64,000 nucleotides of DNA from Piscinibacter sp. HJYY11 (lineage in GTDB: Bacteria; Pseudomonadota; Gammaproteobacteria; Burkholderiales; Burkholderiaceae_C), in assembly GCF_016735515.1 (NCBI RefSeq), contig NZ_JAERQZ010000002.1, positions 248,001 to 312,000 of the forward strand. The letters are read 5' to 3'. The position numbers and the translations under genes are program-made. The notes below the pieces were generated by a model. The model was not told the origin of the DNA, made no database searches, and was given only the letters and a program-made list of their open reading frames with translations. Positions 8,967 through 17,474 of this stretch are shown here, in pieces (position 1 is the stretch's first letter; each line of letters begins with the position of its first letter).

Positions 8967-11900
8967 GACTGGCGCGCGCGCTGGTGGCGCTGGCCGCGGC
9001 AGCGGCCGGCGCGCTGGCCTCGGCCGCCGCGCCCAGCACCGCGCCCCAGCTGCGCGTGGTGCAGGAGATGCACAACGCGCCGCTCGGCCAGATCCGCAGC
9101 GACGCGGCCCACACGCGGCTCTACACCCTGGCGCAAGACAAGACGCTTCGCATCTGGCGCCTGGCCGACCTGCAGCTGCTGCGCACCGTCTACCTGCCGG
9201 CCGAAGCGGGGCTCGAAGGTACGCCCTACGGGCTTGCGGTGAGCCGCGATGGGAAGCACGCGTATGTGGCCGGCGTCACCGGCTGGCAGTGGTCGCGGGC
9301 GGCACACGTCTATGTGGTCGATGCAGAGCGTGGCCAGATCGCCGCGAAGCTTGGCCGGTTCGACAACGACGTGGTGATCGCGCTCGATCTCTCGCCCGAC
9401 GGCAAGCGCCTGGCCGTCGGCCTGGCTCGCGGCGGCCTGCAGGTGCTCGATGCGCAGAGCGGCGCCGTGCTGGCCGCCGATCCGGCTTATGCGGCACCGG
9501 TGTCCTTCCTCCACCACGGTCCCGACGGACGGCTGGCGTCGACCTCCGAAGATGGCTGCGTGCGGGTTTACGGCCGCGACATGGCGCTGGCGTTTCGCGG
9601 CCAGTACCCGCCGGTGCCCGCCGGGCAGCCGCAGTGCACCGGGTCGCAGCTCGGCGGCATCCGCTTCTCGCCCGACGGCAGGTGGCTCGCGTTCGGTGTG
9701 CGCTACCAGGCCGATGGCGGCCGGCAGCAGCCTGAGGTGACGGTGATGGACGCGGCATCGCTCGCCGTTCGGCGCACGCTGCGGCCGGACGCGGCCGACC
9801 AGCAGTCCCTGTGCTGCGTGGCCTGGTCGCCCGACAGCGCCACGCTCTACGTGAGCGGCAATGTCGACGGCAGCGGTCCCACGCCGATCTACCGCGTGCA
9901 GGACTTGCGCTCGGGCGCCCTGGAGCGCTGGAACGTGGGCCGCCAGCAGATCACCAACATGCTCCCGCTGCCCCAGGGGCAGATCGTGCTGGCCACCACG
10001 GTGCCGTCGATCACGCGTGTCGGCGCCGACGGCCAGGTGGTGATCGACCGCGAGGGCGTGCCGCAGCAGCGCCTGCCGCACAACATCGACTTCCACGCCA
10101 CGGGTGCCGACCCGAGCGCGTTGCGCGTGTCGGCCGACGGCCAGTCGCTGGCCCTTGCGCGCGGCGACGCGTCGCGCCTGCGGGTCAACCTCTCGGCGCA
10201 GAACCAGCTCTCGGTGCTCACCACCGAAGGTCTCGACGATGCCGCGCTGCAGCCCGCGCGTCGCACCGGTGCAGTCAAGGTCGACACGGCGACCGGCATC
10301 TACGGCTACCGCCAGCCCACGCAGGTCAACGGCAGGCCCGTGGCGCTCGAACGCGAAGAGAGCGTGTGGAGCTGGGCCTTGCACGCCACGCAGCCGATTG
10401 CCGCACTCGGCACGCAGTGGCGGCTGCGGCTAGTCGACGCGCAAGGCAAGCCCATGAAGAACTGGGAAACCCCGCCGTACCTCGGCTCGCCGGCCTTCCA
10501 CACCCTCATCACCGCTGACGGCAGGAAGGTCGTCGTCGCCCTCGGCGACGGCACGCTGCGCTGGTTTGCCGTCGACAGCGGCCGCGAGCTGCTGGGCCTC
10601 TTCGTGCACAACAACGGCAGCGACTGGGTGGCCTGGCGCGCCGACGGCTACTACGCCTCGTCGCCGCAGGGCGACCAGTACGTGGGCTGGCTCGTCAACC
10701 GTGGCGACGACCGCAGCCCCGACTTCCATCGTGCGGTGCAGTTCGAGCGCCGGCTCTACCGGCCCGACCTCGTGCGGGCGGCGTTGCGGCCCGCCACGCT
10801 GTCGGCCCTGGCCAGCGCCGAGGCCCTGGCCGAGACGCTTCGGCAGATGGCGGCGCCCCGGGTCAGCATCGAGGCCATCACGCCGGGCACCGAGCCGGGC
10901 ACGGTCGCGGTGCGGCTGAGCGCCGAGTCCACCGGCCAGCCGATCCAGGAACTGGGGCTGTATGTCGACGGCGTGCCCGTGTTGCGGCCGGCCGAGCGCC
11001 GGGTGGCGCCGGGTGACGCGCAGCGCCTCGTGCGAACGGTGACGGCCCGGCTGAACGGCGCCGGCTCGGTCATCCGTGCCGAGGCCGAGACCGAGCGCTC
11101 GCTGGGCATCGACGAATCGGCCCCGCTGGCCGCCCCGCCGGCCAGCCGCGCGCGACCGGGGCGGCTGTGGCTGGTGCTGACCGGCGTCTCGCGCTTCGAC
11201 AGCGTGCTGGCCTGCGAAGCCCGCGGCGACTGCAAGGTGCGCGTCACGCAACTGCCCAATACCACCCGCGATGCGCGCGAGCTCGCCGCGGTGCTCACCC
11301 GCCACACCGGCAAGCTCTTCAGCAGCGTGAGCACCGTGCTGCTGGCCGAAGACGCGCCCGAGCAGCCCACCAAGGCCAACCTCGTCTCGCGCCTCAAGGA
11401 GCTGGAGCAGGTGAGCCCCGACGACACCGTGCTCGTCTTCGTGGCCTCGCACGGTTTCACGCCCGACCCCGCGTCGGGTGAGTACTACTTCCTCACCAAG
11501 GACTCGACGCAGCAGGACCTGCTGGCCGTGACGACCGCCAGGCCGGGCCAGCCGCTGGACGTGCGCGCCGCCGCCAGCCTGATGAGCGGCACCGAGCTGC
11601 ATGCGCTGCTCAGGCGCGTGCCCGGCAAGCGCATCCTCGTGCTCGACACCTGCCACTCGGGCAGCGCGGACGGGCGCAGCGACCCCTATGCCCTGGCCAA
11701 GCGCAGCGCCTCGGCGCAGATCGCGGTGCTCTCGGCGTCGCAGGGCGACCAGCTGTCGTATGAGATCCCGCCCGACCCATCCGGCAACACGCCTCAGCAC
11801 GGCGCCTTCACTTATGCGCTCATCGAGGCCTTGTCAGGGCGTGCAGCGGCTCCAGGCGCGCCGGTGACGCTGCAAAGCGCCTTCCGCTACGTCGGGCCTC

Positions 11901-12013
11901 GGGTGAATGATCTGTTGAAGCGGGTGCCGAAAGGTGCTTCGCAGCGAGCCCTCCAGACGCCGACCCTGAGCGCGAATCCGGCGTTGGCCGCTACGGCACT
12001 CGCCGCGCCGTGA
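8963..12013 (+). CDS. Exported WD40-like / caspase-like (peptidase C14) protein
   Basis: The likely start is the GTG at 8963, which overlaps the tpsA stop as GTGA; a GTG at 8951 in the same frame adds four residues. The N-terminus is a classic signal peptide (RALVALAAAAAGALASAAAP). Residues about 30-500 hold WD40/YVTN-like beta-propeller repeats (KTLRIWRLADLQ, GTPYGLAVSRDGKHAYVAG, GGIRFSPDGRWLAFG). The C-terminal third is a caspase-like domain with both catalytic signatures: SHG with His830 and LDTCHSG with Cys897. It therefore should be a clan CD cysteine peptidase outside the cytosol. It is translationally coupled to the two-partner secretion pair, which suggests that it processes, releases or polices the exoprotein; that is inference. 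Length (1016 aa) fits propeller-caspase fusions. Confidence 0.88.
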   Translation: MRLARALVALAAAAAGALASAAAPSTAPQLRVVQEMHNAPLGQIRSDAAHTRLYTLAQDKTLRIWRLADLQLLRTVYLPAEAGLEGTPYGLAVSRDGKHAYVAGVTGWQWSRAAHVYVVDAERGQIAAKLGRFDNDVVIALDLSPDGKRLAVGLARGGLQVLDAQSGAVLAADPAYAAPVSFLHHGPDGRLASTSEDGCVRVYGRDMALAFRGQYPPVPAGQPQCTGSQLGGIRFSPDGRWLAFGVRYQADGGRQQPEVTVMDAASLAVRRTLRPDAADQQSLCCVAWSPDSATLYVSGNVDGSGPTPIYRVQDLRSGALERWNVGRQQITNMLPLPQGQIVLATTVPSITRVGADGQVVIDREGVPQQRLPHNIDFHATGADPSALRVSADGQSLALARGDASRLRVNLSAQNQLSVLTTEGLDDAALQPARRTGAVKVDTATGIYGYRQPTQVNGRPVALEREESVWSWALHATQPIAALGTQWRLRLVDAQGKPMKNWETPPYLGSPAFHTLITADGRKVVVALGDGTLRWFAVDSGRELLGLFVHNNGSDWVAWRADGYYASSPQGDQYVGWLVNRGDDRSPDFHRAVQFERRLYRPDLVRAALRPATLSALASAEALAETLRQMAAPRVSIEAITPGTEPGTVAVRLSAESTGQPIQELGLYVDGVPVLRPAERRVAPGDAQRLVRTVTARLNGAGSVIRAEAETERSLGIDESAPLAAPPASRARPGRLWLVLTGVSRFDSVLACEARGDCKVRVTQLPNTTRDARELAAVLTRHTGKLFSSVSTVLLAEDAPEQPTKANLVSRLKELEQVSPDDTVLVFVASHGFTPDPASGEYYFLTKDSTQQDLLAVTTARPGQPLDVRAAASLMSGTELHALLRRVPGKRILVLDTCHSGSADGRSDPYALAKRSASAQIAVLSASQGDQLSYEIPPDPSGNTPQHGAFTYALIEALSGRAAAPGAPVTLQSAFRYVGPRVNDLLKRVPKGASQRALQTPTLSANPALAATALAAP

Positions 12014-12061
12014 GATGCAGTATGGTGGCCCCCCTGACATTGCCAACAAGGGAGTCCCGCC

Positions 12062-12274
12062 TTGCGTCATCCGACCCTCGTCTTCCTCACCCTGATGGCC
12101 CTGCTCATGCAGGCCTGTTCGTCGCAGCAGCTCTACGGCGCCGGCCAGGAAATGCAGCGCAACGATTGCCGCAGGATCGTCGACATGCAGGAGCAGCGGC
12201 GCTGCATGGCCAACGCGAACATGTCGCACGACGAATACAAGCGCCAGTCCGAGGCGGCCAAGGGTGCCAGGTAG
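12062..12274 (+). CDS. Small secreted lipoprotein, unknown function
   Basis: This 70-residue protein probably starts at TTG 12062, with AAGGGAG about eight bases upstream; the only nearby ATG would truncate the signal sequence. The N-terminus is a lipoprotein signal with lipobox LMQAC, putting the acylated Cys at residue 19. The mature part is short, polar and contains two more cysteines (NDCRRIVD and RRCMAN) that could form a disulfide, followed by a YKRQSEAAKGAR tail. I recall similar small proteins in other Burkholderiales, usually annotated hypothetical. The gene overlaps the start of the esterase gene by eleven bases, indicating cotranscription. Confidence 0.7.
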   Translation: MRHPTLVFLTLMALLMQACSSQQLYGAGQEMQRNDCRRIVDMQEQRRCMANANMSHDEYKRQSEAAKGAR

Positions 12275-13235
12275 GGCCACGCGGTTGCGGGCGCTGATCG
12301 CGCCCGTGGCCTGGCGCAGGGTGCTGCCGCTGCTGTCGGTGGCGATGGTGCTTTGCGGGCCGGTGCCGTCGCATGCGGCAGGTGCTGGCATCACCGGGCC
12401 GGGCGACTATTCCTTTTCGTTCGAGCACGGCGGCAAGACACGGCAATACCGCGTGCACGTGCCGCCCGGTTTCTCGCCCGACAAGCCGATGCCGGTCGTC
12501 TTCTCGCTGCACGGCGGCGGGGGCAACACGGATTTCCAGGCCGACGACCGCTACTACGGCCAGATCTCGAAGGCAGACGCGGCAGGCTACGTGGCCGTCT
12601 TCCCCAACGGCTACAGCCGCTTCCGCGGTGGCCGGCTCGCCACCTGGAATGCCGGCAATTGCTGCGGCCTGGCCCGTGATGAAAACGCCGACGACGTGGG
12701 CTTCATCCGCGAGATCGTCAAGCGCCTGAGCGCCCAGCCGGGCATCGACGCGAAACGCTTCTACGCGAGCGGCATGTCCAACGGCGCGATGATGAGCTAC
12801 CGGCTCGCCTGCGAGATGCCCGAGACCTTCCGCGCCATCGCCGCCGTCGCCGGCACCGACAACACGCGCGCGTGCACGCCAGCGTCGCCGGTGTCGGTGC
12901 TGCACATCCATGCGCGCGACGACGAGTTGGAGCTCTTCGATGGCGGCGCGGGCCGCAAGTCGCGTGCGGTGACGGCCTTCGTCGCGGTGCCCGATTCCAT
13001 CTCGAAATGGGTGCAGCTCAACGGCTGCCAGGCCACGCCGAAGCGGGTGCTCGACAAGCCCGGCGCCTATTGCGAGGCCTACACCGGCTGCCAAGGAGGC
13101 ACGGAGGTGAAGCTGTGCGTCACCGAGACCGGTGGCCACGCGTGGCCGGGCGGCGAGAAGCCGCGCGGCCGGGGCAAGGGGTCGGCGGCCCTGTCGGCCA
13201 CCGACGAGATCTGGGACTTCTTCAAAACACGATGA
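12264..13235 (+). CDS. Exported PHB-depolymerase-like / LpqC-type esterase
   Basis: This 323-residue alpha/beta hydrolase is predicted to be exported: a long basic start and hydrophobic stretch (LPLLSVAMVLCGPVPSHA) lead to cleavage near residue 39. Oxyanion-hole region SLHGGGG precedes the nucleophile elbow GMSNGA with Ser172; a likely acid is in HIHARDDELELFDG and the catalytic His lies in TGGHAWPGG near residue 292. The GMSNGA elbow and GGHxWPG are typical of the short-chain polyhydroxyalkanoate depolymerase/feruloyl esterase group. Several cysteines (NCCGLA, ACTP, YTGC, KLCV) suggest disulfides. Start is GTG 12264 within the preceding lipoprotein gene; its end overlaps the next gene as ATGA. 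Substrate (extracellular polyester, feruloyl ester or other) cannot be told from sequence. Confidence 0.85.
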   Translation: MPGRATRLRALIAPVAWRRVLPLLSVAMVLCGPVPSHAAGAGITGPGDYSFSFEHGGKTRQYRVHVPPGFSPDKPMPVVFSLHGGGGNTDFQADDRYYGQISKADAAGYVAVFPNGYSRFRGGRLATWNAGNCCGLARDENADDVGFIREIVKRLSAQPGIDAKRFYASGMSNGAMMSYRLACEMPETFRAIAAVAGTDNTRACTPASPVSVLHIHARDDELELFDGGAGRKSRAVTAFVAVPDSISKWVQLNGCQATPKRVLDKPGAYCEAYTGCQGGTEVKLCVTETGGHAWPGGEKPRGRGKGSAALSATDEIWDFFKTR

Positions 13236-14032
13236 ACCTGCGCAAGAGAGTCTTGATGCTGGCCGCGGTGGTGCTCGGCCTGACGCTCGCTGGCTGTGCG
13301 AACAACCGGCCGACCGTGGTGCCGATGCGCACCCTGGCCGAGCCGGCGAGTTGCGGCCCGGTGGAGACCCTGGTCGTGATGCTGCCGGGCTCGTATTCCC
13401 TGCCCGAGGAATTCCAGCGCGAGGGCTTCGTGCGCACCCTGCGCGAGCAGCGCGTCGCGGCCGACGTGGTGCTGGTCGACGCGCACGTCGGCTACTACCA
13501 GGAGCGGACCATCATCGACCGCCTGCACGCCGACGTGATCCAGCCGGCCCGGGCGCGAGGCGTGAAGCATGTGTGGGTGGTGGGCATCTCGATCGGGGCG
13601 GTGGGCGCGATGCTCTATGCCGACGAGCACCCGCAGGGGCTCGAGGGCGTGGTGCTGCTGGCGCCCTTTCTCGGCACACGCCTCACCGCACTCGAGATTG
13701 AAAACGCCGGCGGGCTCGCGCGCTGGCCCGCCCCGGAACGCCGCGTCGATGAAGAGATCGACATGCGGCTGTGGCGATGGCTGCAGAAGCAGACGCTGTC
13801 GCCGCGCGTGCCGCCGCTGCACATCGTGCAGGGCTATGGCGTCGACGACCGGTTCGCGTACAACAACCGGCTCCTGAGCCGGTCGCTGCCGCCGGCGCAG
13901 GTGTACACCGCACCCGGCGGCCACGACTGGCCGGCGTGGAACGACTTGTGGCGCCGCATCGCCCGCGAGTTGCCGCTGCCTCGCCAGGCCGCCTGTGGCC
14001 CGCAGCTCACGCCACCTGCACCACGGCCTTGA
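13232..14032 (+). CDS. Lipoprotein alpha/beta hydrolase
   Basis: The ATG at 13232 overlaps the preceding stop (ATGA). The 266-residue product begins with a lipoprotein signal, LTLAGC, placing the lipidated Cys at residue 22. The mature domain has an alpha/beta-hydrolase core: VVMLPGSYSLP after the first strand, the nucleophile elbow VGISIGAVG with Ser120, and a late APGGHDWPAW segment with a candidate catalytic His. It is probably a periplasm-facing outer- or inner-membrane-bound esterase or lipase; the substrate is unknown. Its pairing with the PHB-depolymerase-like esterase suggests that both act on related ester substrates. The 3' end overlaps the convergent methyltransferase gene by 26 bases. 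Confidence 0.75.
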   Translation: MNLRKRVLMLAAVVLGLTLAGCANNRPTVVPMRTLAEPASCGPVETLVVMLPGSYSLPEEFQREGFVRTLREQRVAADVVLVDAHVGYYQERTIIDRLHADVIQPARARGVKHVWVVGISIGAVGAMLYADEHPQGLEGVVLLAPFLGTRLTALEIENAGGLARWPAPERRVDEEIDMRLWRWLQKQTLSPRVPPLHIVQGYGVDDRFAYNNRLLSRSLPPAQVYTAPGGHDWPAWNDLWRRIARELPLPRQAACGPQLTPPAPRP

Positions 14033-14813
14033 AGAAGGTGTAGCAGAACACCCCGTCCGGCTCGGCGGTGCGCTGCAGGGCGCGCAGGCCATCGTCGAAA
14101 GCGGCCGGTGTCGAGAGTCCGGCGGCGAGCGCCTCGTCTTTCACCCCTTCGATCATGGCGGTGAAGGTCTTGCGGGTGAACCCGTCGACCCATGCCGGCC
14201 GGCTCGCATCGGCATAGACGAAGCGCGGCGACACCACGGCCTGCGCGGCCCCGGCGGCCCGCAGCAGCGGCTGGAGCCGGCGGCCGATGCAGGCATCGCC
14301 CCCGGCACGCGCCTGCAGCTGCACCTGACAGTCGATCGTGTGCCGCGCCGCGGCGCTCTCGGGGTGGAACATGACCGAGCCGTGGTCGCCTTCGATCACC
14401 GTCAGCGTGCCGCCGGGGCGCACCAGGCGCAGCAAGGTGCGCAGCACGTCGACCGGGTCCGGCAGGTGCTCGAGCACGAAGCAGACGAAGACATGGTCGA
14501 ACGATGCCGCGTCAAAGGGCAGCGCGCGGAGGTCGGCCTGCTGGAAGCTCAGGTTGCGCAGGCCGGCGGCCGCAGTGCGCTCGCGTGCGTGGGCGAGCGA
14601 CTCCGCCGAGATGTCGATGCAGGTGACGTGCGCGCCGGGGCTTTGCGCGGCGATTGTCAAGGTCTGTGCGCCGGTGCCACAACCGGCTTCGAGCACGCGG
14701 CTCCCGGTCGGGTAGCGGGTGTCGTGGTGCAACAGCTCCGACAGCGTGCGGGCCTGGTCGTGCAGGCGTTCTTGCTCACGGTGGCCGTATCCGTGGACGT
14801 AGGCATGGCTCAT
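14007..14813 (-). CDS. Class I SAM-dependent methyltransferase
   Basis: This 268-residue cytosolic protein has the SAM-binding glycine loop VLEAGCGTGAQT near residues 40-51, the motif II acidic residue in VTCIDISAESL and the post-motif FDHVFVCFVLEHLPDPV around residues 105-121. These belong to the UbiE/Methyltransf_11/25 group. The C-terminal 100 residues are helical and have no recognised domain. The substrate is not predictable; relatives act on small molecules such as quinones or arsenite, but no CxxC/Cys set for arsenite is seen. It lies 66 bases behind the AraC-type regulator gene, so it may be in the same transcript or regulated by it. Confidence 0.82.
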   Translation of the reverse strand: MSHAYVHGYGHREQERLHDQARTLSELLHHDTRYPTGSRVLEAGCGTGAQTLTIAAQSPGAHVTCIDISAESLAHARERTAAAGLRNLSFQQADLRALPFDAASFDHVFVCFVLEHLPDPVDVLRTLLRLVRPGGTLTVIEGDHGSVMFHPESAAARHTIDCQVQLQARAGGDACIGRRLQPLLRAAGAAQAVVSPRFVYADASRPAWVDGFTRKTFTAMIEGVKDEALAAGLSTPAAFDDGLRALQRTAEPDGVFCYTFFKAVVQVA

Positions 14814-14879
14814 GGGACACGCAGCGGGGAAGTGACGATGGGGCCAGTCTGGCCGGCACCGCCTGCGCGGTCTTGAACG

Positions 14880-15710
14880 CTATTGCAGCGCGGCCCGTTG
14901 CCAGGCGCCGGGCGTGAAGCCCAGCTGCTGCGTGAACGCACGGCTCATGTGGCTCTGGTCGGCGAAGCCGCACGCGAGCGCCACGTCGGCGAGGGCGTCG
15001 CCGCGGGCGATGAGCGCGCGGGCGTGCTCGACACGCCGCTGGCGCAGCCAGGCATGGGGCGGCATGCCGTGCTCGTGCGCGAAATGACGCAGCACCTGGT
15101 AGCGGCTCAGGCCGGCAAGCGTGGCCAGGTCGTCGAGCGACGGCGCATCGGCCAGGTCGTCGGCGAGCCGGTCGCGCACGCGGTCGAGTGCAGGCGAGGC
15201 CTGGCGCTGCGGCCGCGGGGCGCGGTTGGCGTGCTGGGCGAGCAGCCGGCCGCAGACCTGGGCCCAGGCTTCGTCGCAGGCCAGCGCATCCGGCGTCGCG
15301 GTGTGAGTCAGCAGCTGTGCGAAGAGGTGCTGCAAGGCCTGCCGCAGCAGCGGATCGTCGAACACGGGGTGTGTGAGCGCCAGGCCTTGCGGCAGCGTGT
15401 CACCCGCAGCGAGCGTGGAGGCCTGCAGCGCGGAGGTTTCCATGTAGACCATGCGCCAGCGCCGCGCTGGCGCACCGAGCGGCCGGCCATCGTGCACCTC
15501 GCCGGGGTTGGTGCTGATCAGGTTGCCCGCGTGCGCGGTCACCGTGCCGCGGCCGCTGGCGGAGCAGTGGGCACCCTGGTCGATCAGCCCCACGCCGAAG
15601 GTGTCGTGCCAGTGGCGCGGGAAGTGCCGCGAGCTTTCGATCTGCGTGAGGTGGACGCCGGGCCAGGGTGTCGTCTTCACCTCGCAGCGGTGCAACTCGG
15701 AGGCGGCCAT
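14880..15710 (-). CDS. AraC-family transcriptional regulator
   Basis: This 276-residue protein has an N-terminal cupin-like AraC_binding domain (HFPRHWHDTFGVGLIDQGAH and NLISTNPGEVHDG, with clustered His residues) and a C-terminal double helix-turn-helix from about residue 178 (LDDLATLAGLSRYQVLRHF, then LADVALACGFADQSHMSRAF). Both halves match the AraC/XylS family at normal length. Effector and targets are unknown; many relatives with this N-terminal pattern regulate an adjacent transporter or exporter gene, which is absent here. The gene starts 22 bases after the ccmI stop, so it may be read from the ccm transcript although no role in cytochrome maturation is expected. Confidence 0.9.
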   Translation of the reverse strand: MAASELHRCEVKTTPWPGVHLTQIESSRHFPRHWHDTFGVGLIDQGAHCSASGRGTVTAHAGNLISTNPGEVHDGRPLGAPARRWRMVYMETSALQASTLAAGDTLPQGLALTHPVFDDPLLRQALQHLFAQLLTHTATPDALACDEAWAQVCGRLLAQHANRAPRPQRQASPALDRVRDRLADDLADAPSLDDLATLAGLSRYQVLRHFAHEHGMPPHAWLRQRRVEHARALIARGDALADVALACGFADQSHMSRAFTQQLGFTPGAWQRAALQ

Positions 15711-15732
15711 GCGACGTGGTGGGCTCGGCCGG

Positions 15733-16974
15733 TCAGGGCCGCACCTGGTCGATCACCACCTCGACGCCGCTGGCGCCCGGCTTGACCGTGGCGCTGGCGC
15801 CGATGAGGTCGCCCGACTGCGGCGTGGCGTTGCCGCTGCGCGAGACACGCGCCTCGATGCGCACTTCGCTTGCGCCCGAGATCTTGGCCTCGGGGCTCAT
15901 GGCGAGGCTGTCGTCGAGCTTGAAGCTGAAGGGCAGGGCCGACACCTGCGTGCGCTGCACGGCCAGCGGCATGCGCGGGCCTTGCGGGTTGCGCGCGAAG
16001 ATGAAGACGGTGTCGCCCGGCTGCACCTTGCTGGCGAGCGCCGGCGCAAGGCTCACGCGGCCGCTGACGCCGGCACCCGCCACAGCGGCGAGAGGCGGCT
16101 TGTTCGTGGCAGCCGTCGCGGCAGCCGTGGCCGCCGCCGGTGCCTTGGAGCCGCCCACACCCGCCATCTGCTCGCGCGTCTTGGCGATGGCCTCGGTGAG
16201 CCACCTCGCGTCATCGGAGTCGGGCGGGATGATGCGCAGCAGCTGCTCCCAGTACTTGAGCGCCGTCGCGAGGTCGTTGCGGTTGTAGGCCGCGGTCGCC
16301 GCGAGCGACATCGCCATCGGGTTCTCCGGCTCCAGCTTGAGCGCCTGGTTGAGCACTTCCATCGGCTTGCCGTCGAAGTTGCCCATCGCACGGGTGGCCA
16401 GCACATCGGCGTATTCGGCGAGCAGGGTGGCGTTTTCCTGCAGGGCCGGGCCGATGCGGTTGAAGGCCGCTTCGGCGTCGGGCAGGCGGCCCATCGCGCG
16501 GTAGCTGCGTGCCAGCACGACGAAGCCGCGCGGGTCGGGGTTCTTCTCCATGCGGGCGGCCAGGTCGGCCACCATCTTCTCGACGTCTTTCTGCTCGGGG
16601 GCGCGCACGACGAGCGGGTCGAGCGCCTGCGGCGAGCCGCGCCAGGCGTACATGCCAGCCGCGGCCAGCGGCAGGGCCAGGGCGATCACGATGGCCGTGG
16701 CGCGCATGCTGGTGGTGGCGGCGGCCGGCGTCTCCTGTGCCGATACGTCGTCGAGCAGGCGGCGCTGCAGCTCGGCGCGCGCCTGCGCGTGGTCCTCAGG
16801 CGTCAGCGTGCCGGCGGCGAGGTCGCGGTCGATCTCGGCCAGCTGGTCGCGGTAGACGCCGGCGTTGACGTCGCTCGTCGCCACAGAGGCCTTGGGCTTG
16901 CGTTTCCACGGGCGCAGCAGCACCACCAGAGTGGCCACGACCAGCAGGGCCGCGGCCAGTGCGAATCCGCCCAT
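15733..16974 (-). CDS. ccmI: Cytochrome c maturation protein CcmI
   Basis: CcmI holds apocytochrome c for haem ligation by CcmF/CcmH. The 413-residue product has an N-terminal membrane helix (FALAAALLVVATLVVLL), a cytoplasmic coiled segment with the conserved VYRDQLAEIDRDLAAGTL stretch, a second membrane helix near residues 90-110 (IVIALALPLAAAGMYAW) and a periplasmic TPR domain from about residue 125 to 270. The C-terminal 120 residues form a beta-rich domain as in the long (NrfG-independent) forms. Start ATG 16974 overlaps the ccmH stop (TGATG). It is last of the five ccm genes here, in the usual ccmE-F-G-H-I order. Confidence 0.93.
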   Translation of the reverse strand: MGGFALAAALLVVATLVVLLRPWKRKPKASVATSDVNAGVYRDQLAEIDRDLAAGTLTPEDHAQARAELQRRLLDDVSAQETPAAATTSMRATAIVIALALPLAAAGMYAWRGSPQALDPLVVRAPEQKDVEKMVADLAARMEKNPDPRGFVVLARSYRAMGRLPDAEAAFNRIGPALQENATLLAEYADVLATRAMGNFDGKPMEVLNQALKLEPENPMAMSLAATAAYNRNDLATALKYWEQLLRIIPPDSDDARWLTEAIAKTREQMAGVGGSKAPAAATAAATAATNKPPLAAVAGAGVSGRVSLAPALASKVQPGDTVFIFARNPQGPRMPLAVQRTQVSALPFSFKLDDSLAMSPEAKISGASEVRIEARVSRSGNATPQSGDLIGASATVKPGASGVEVVIDQVRP

Positions 16975-17474
16975 CAGGAGTCTCCCTTGAGCGAGGGCGG
17001 TGCCTCGCGTTTGTCATTCAGCAGGGCTTCGGCCCGGCGTTGTTCTTCGGCGCTGAGGGCCGCGTCGGCGGGTTGGCGGCGGCGCAGGAAGGTGATCAGT
17101 GCGACCAGGCCGCCGAGCATCAGCACGAACGGCCCGGCCCACAGCAGCCAGGTCGTCGGCTTGACCGGCGGTCGGTAGAGCACGAAATCGCCATAGCGGT
17201 GGACCATGAATTCGCGGATCTCGTCATCGGTCTTGCCCTGCTTGATCAGCGTGCGGATCTCGCGCTTGAGGTCGAGCGCCAGGTCGGCGCGCGAGCCGGC
17301 GAGCGACTCGTTCTGGCAGACCAGGCAGCGCAGCTCCTCGCTGATGTGCAGCAGGCGGGCTTCGACCTTGGGGTCGTCGGCCAGCGGCGCGGCGTCTTTC
17401 GCGTGCAGCGCGGCCGTGGCAAGCGTCAGGGGCAGCGCCAGCAGCAGCGCCCGGAGGAAGTGCCTCGCGCTCAT
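16974..17474 (-). CDS. ccmH: Cytochrome c maturation protein CcmH
   Basis: CcmH is the thiol-reducing partner of the haem lyase complex. The 166-residue protein has a signal peptide (residues 1-26), the defining motif LRCLVCQNESLAGSRADLA with C50 and C53, a conserved RYGDFVLYRPP stretch and one C-terminal membrane helix (WLLWAGPFVLMLGGLVALI) followed by a basic tail. It is the short single-domain CcmH, with the TPR part carried by the separate CcmI. Start ATG 17474 overlaps the ccmG stop by four bases, so translation of the two is coupled. The frame stays open further upstream within ccmG, but that extension is not CcmH-like. Confidence 0.95.
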   Translation of the reverse strand: MSARHFLRALLLALPLTLATAALHAKDAAPLADDPKVEARLLHISEELRCLVCQNESLAGSRADLALDLKREIRTLIKQGKTDDEIREFMVHRYGDFVLYRPPVKPTTWLLWAGPFVLMLGGLVALITFLRRRQPADAALSAEEQRRAEALLNDKREAPPSLKGDS

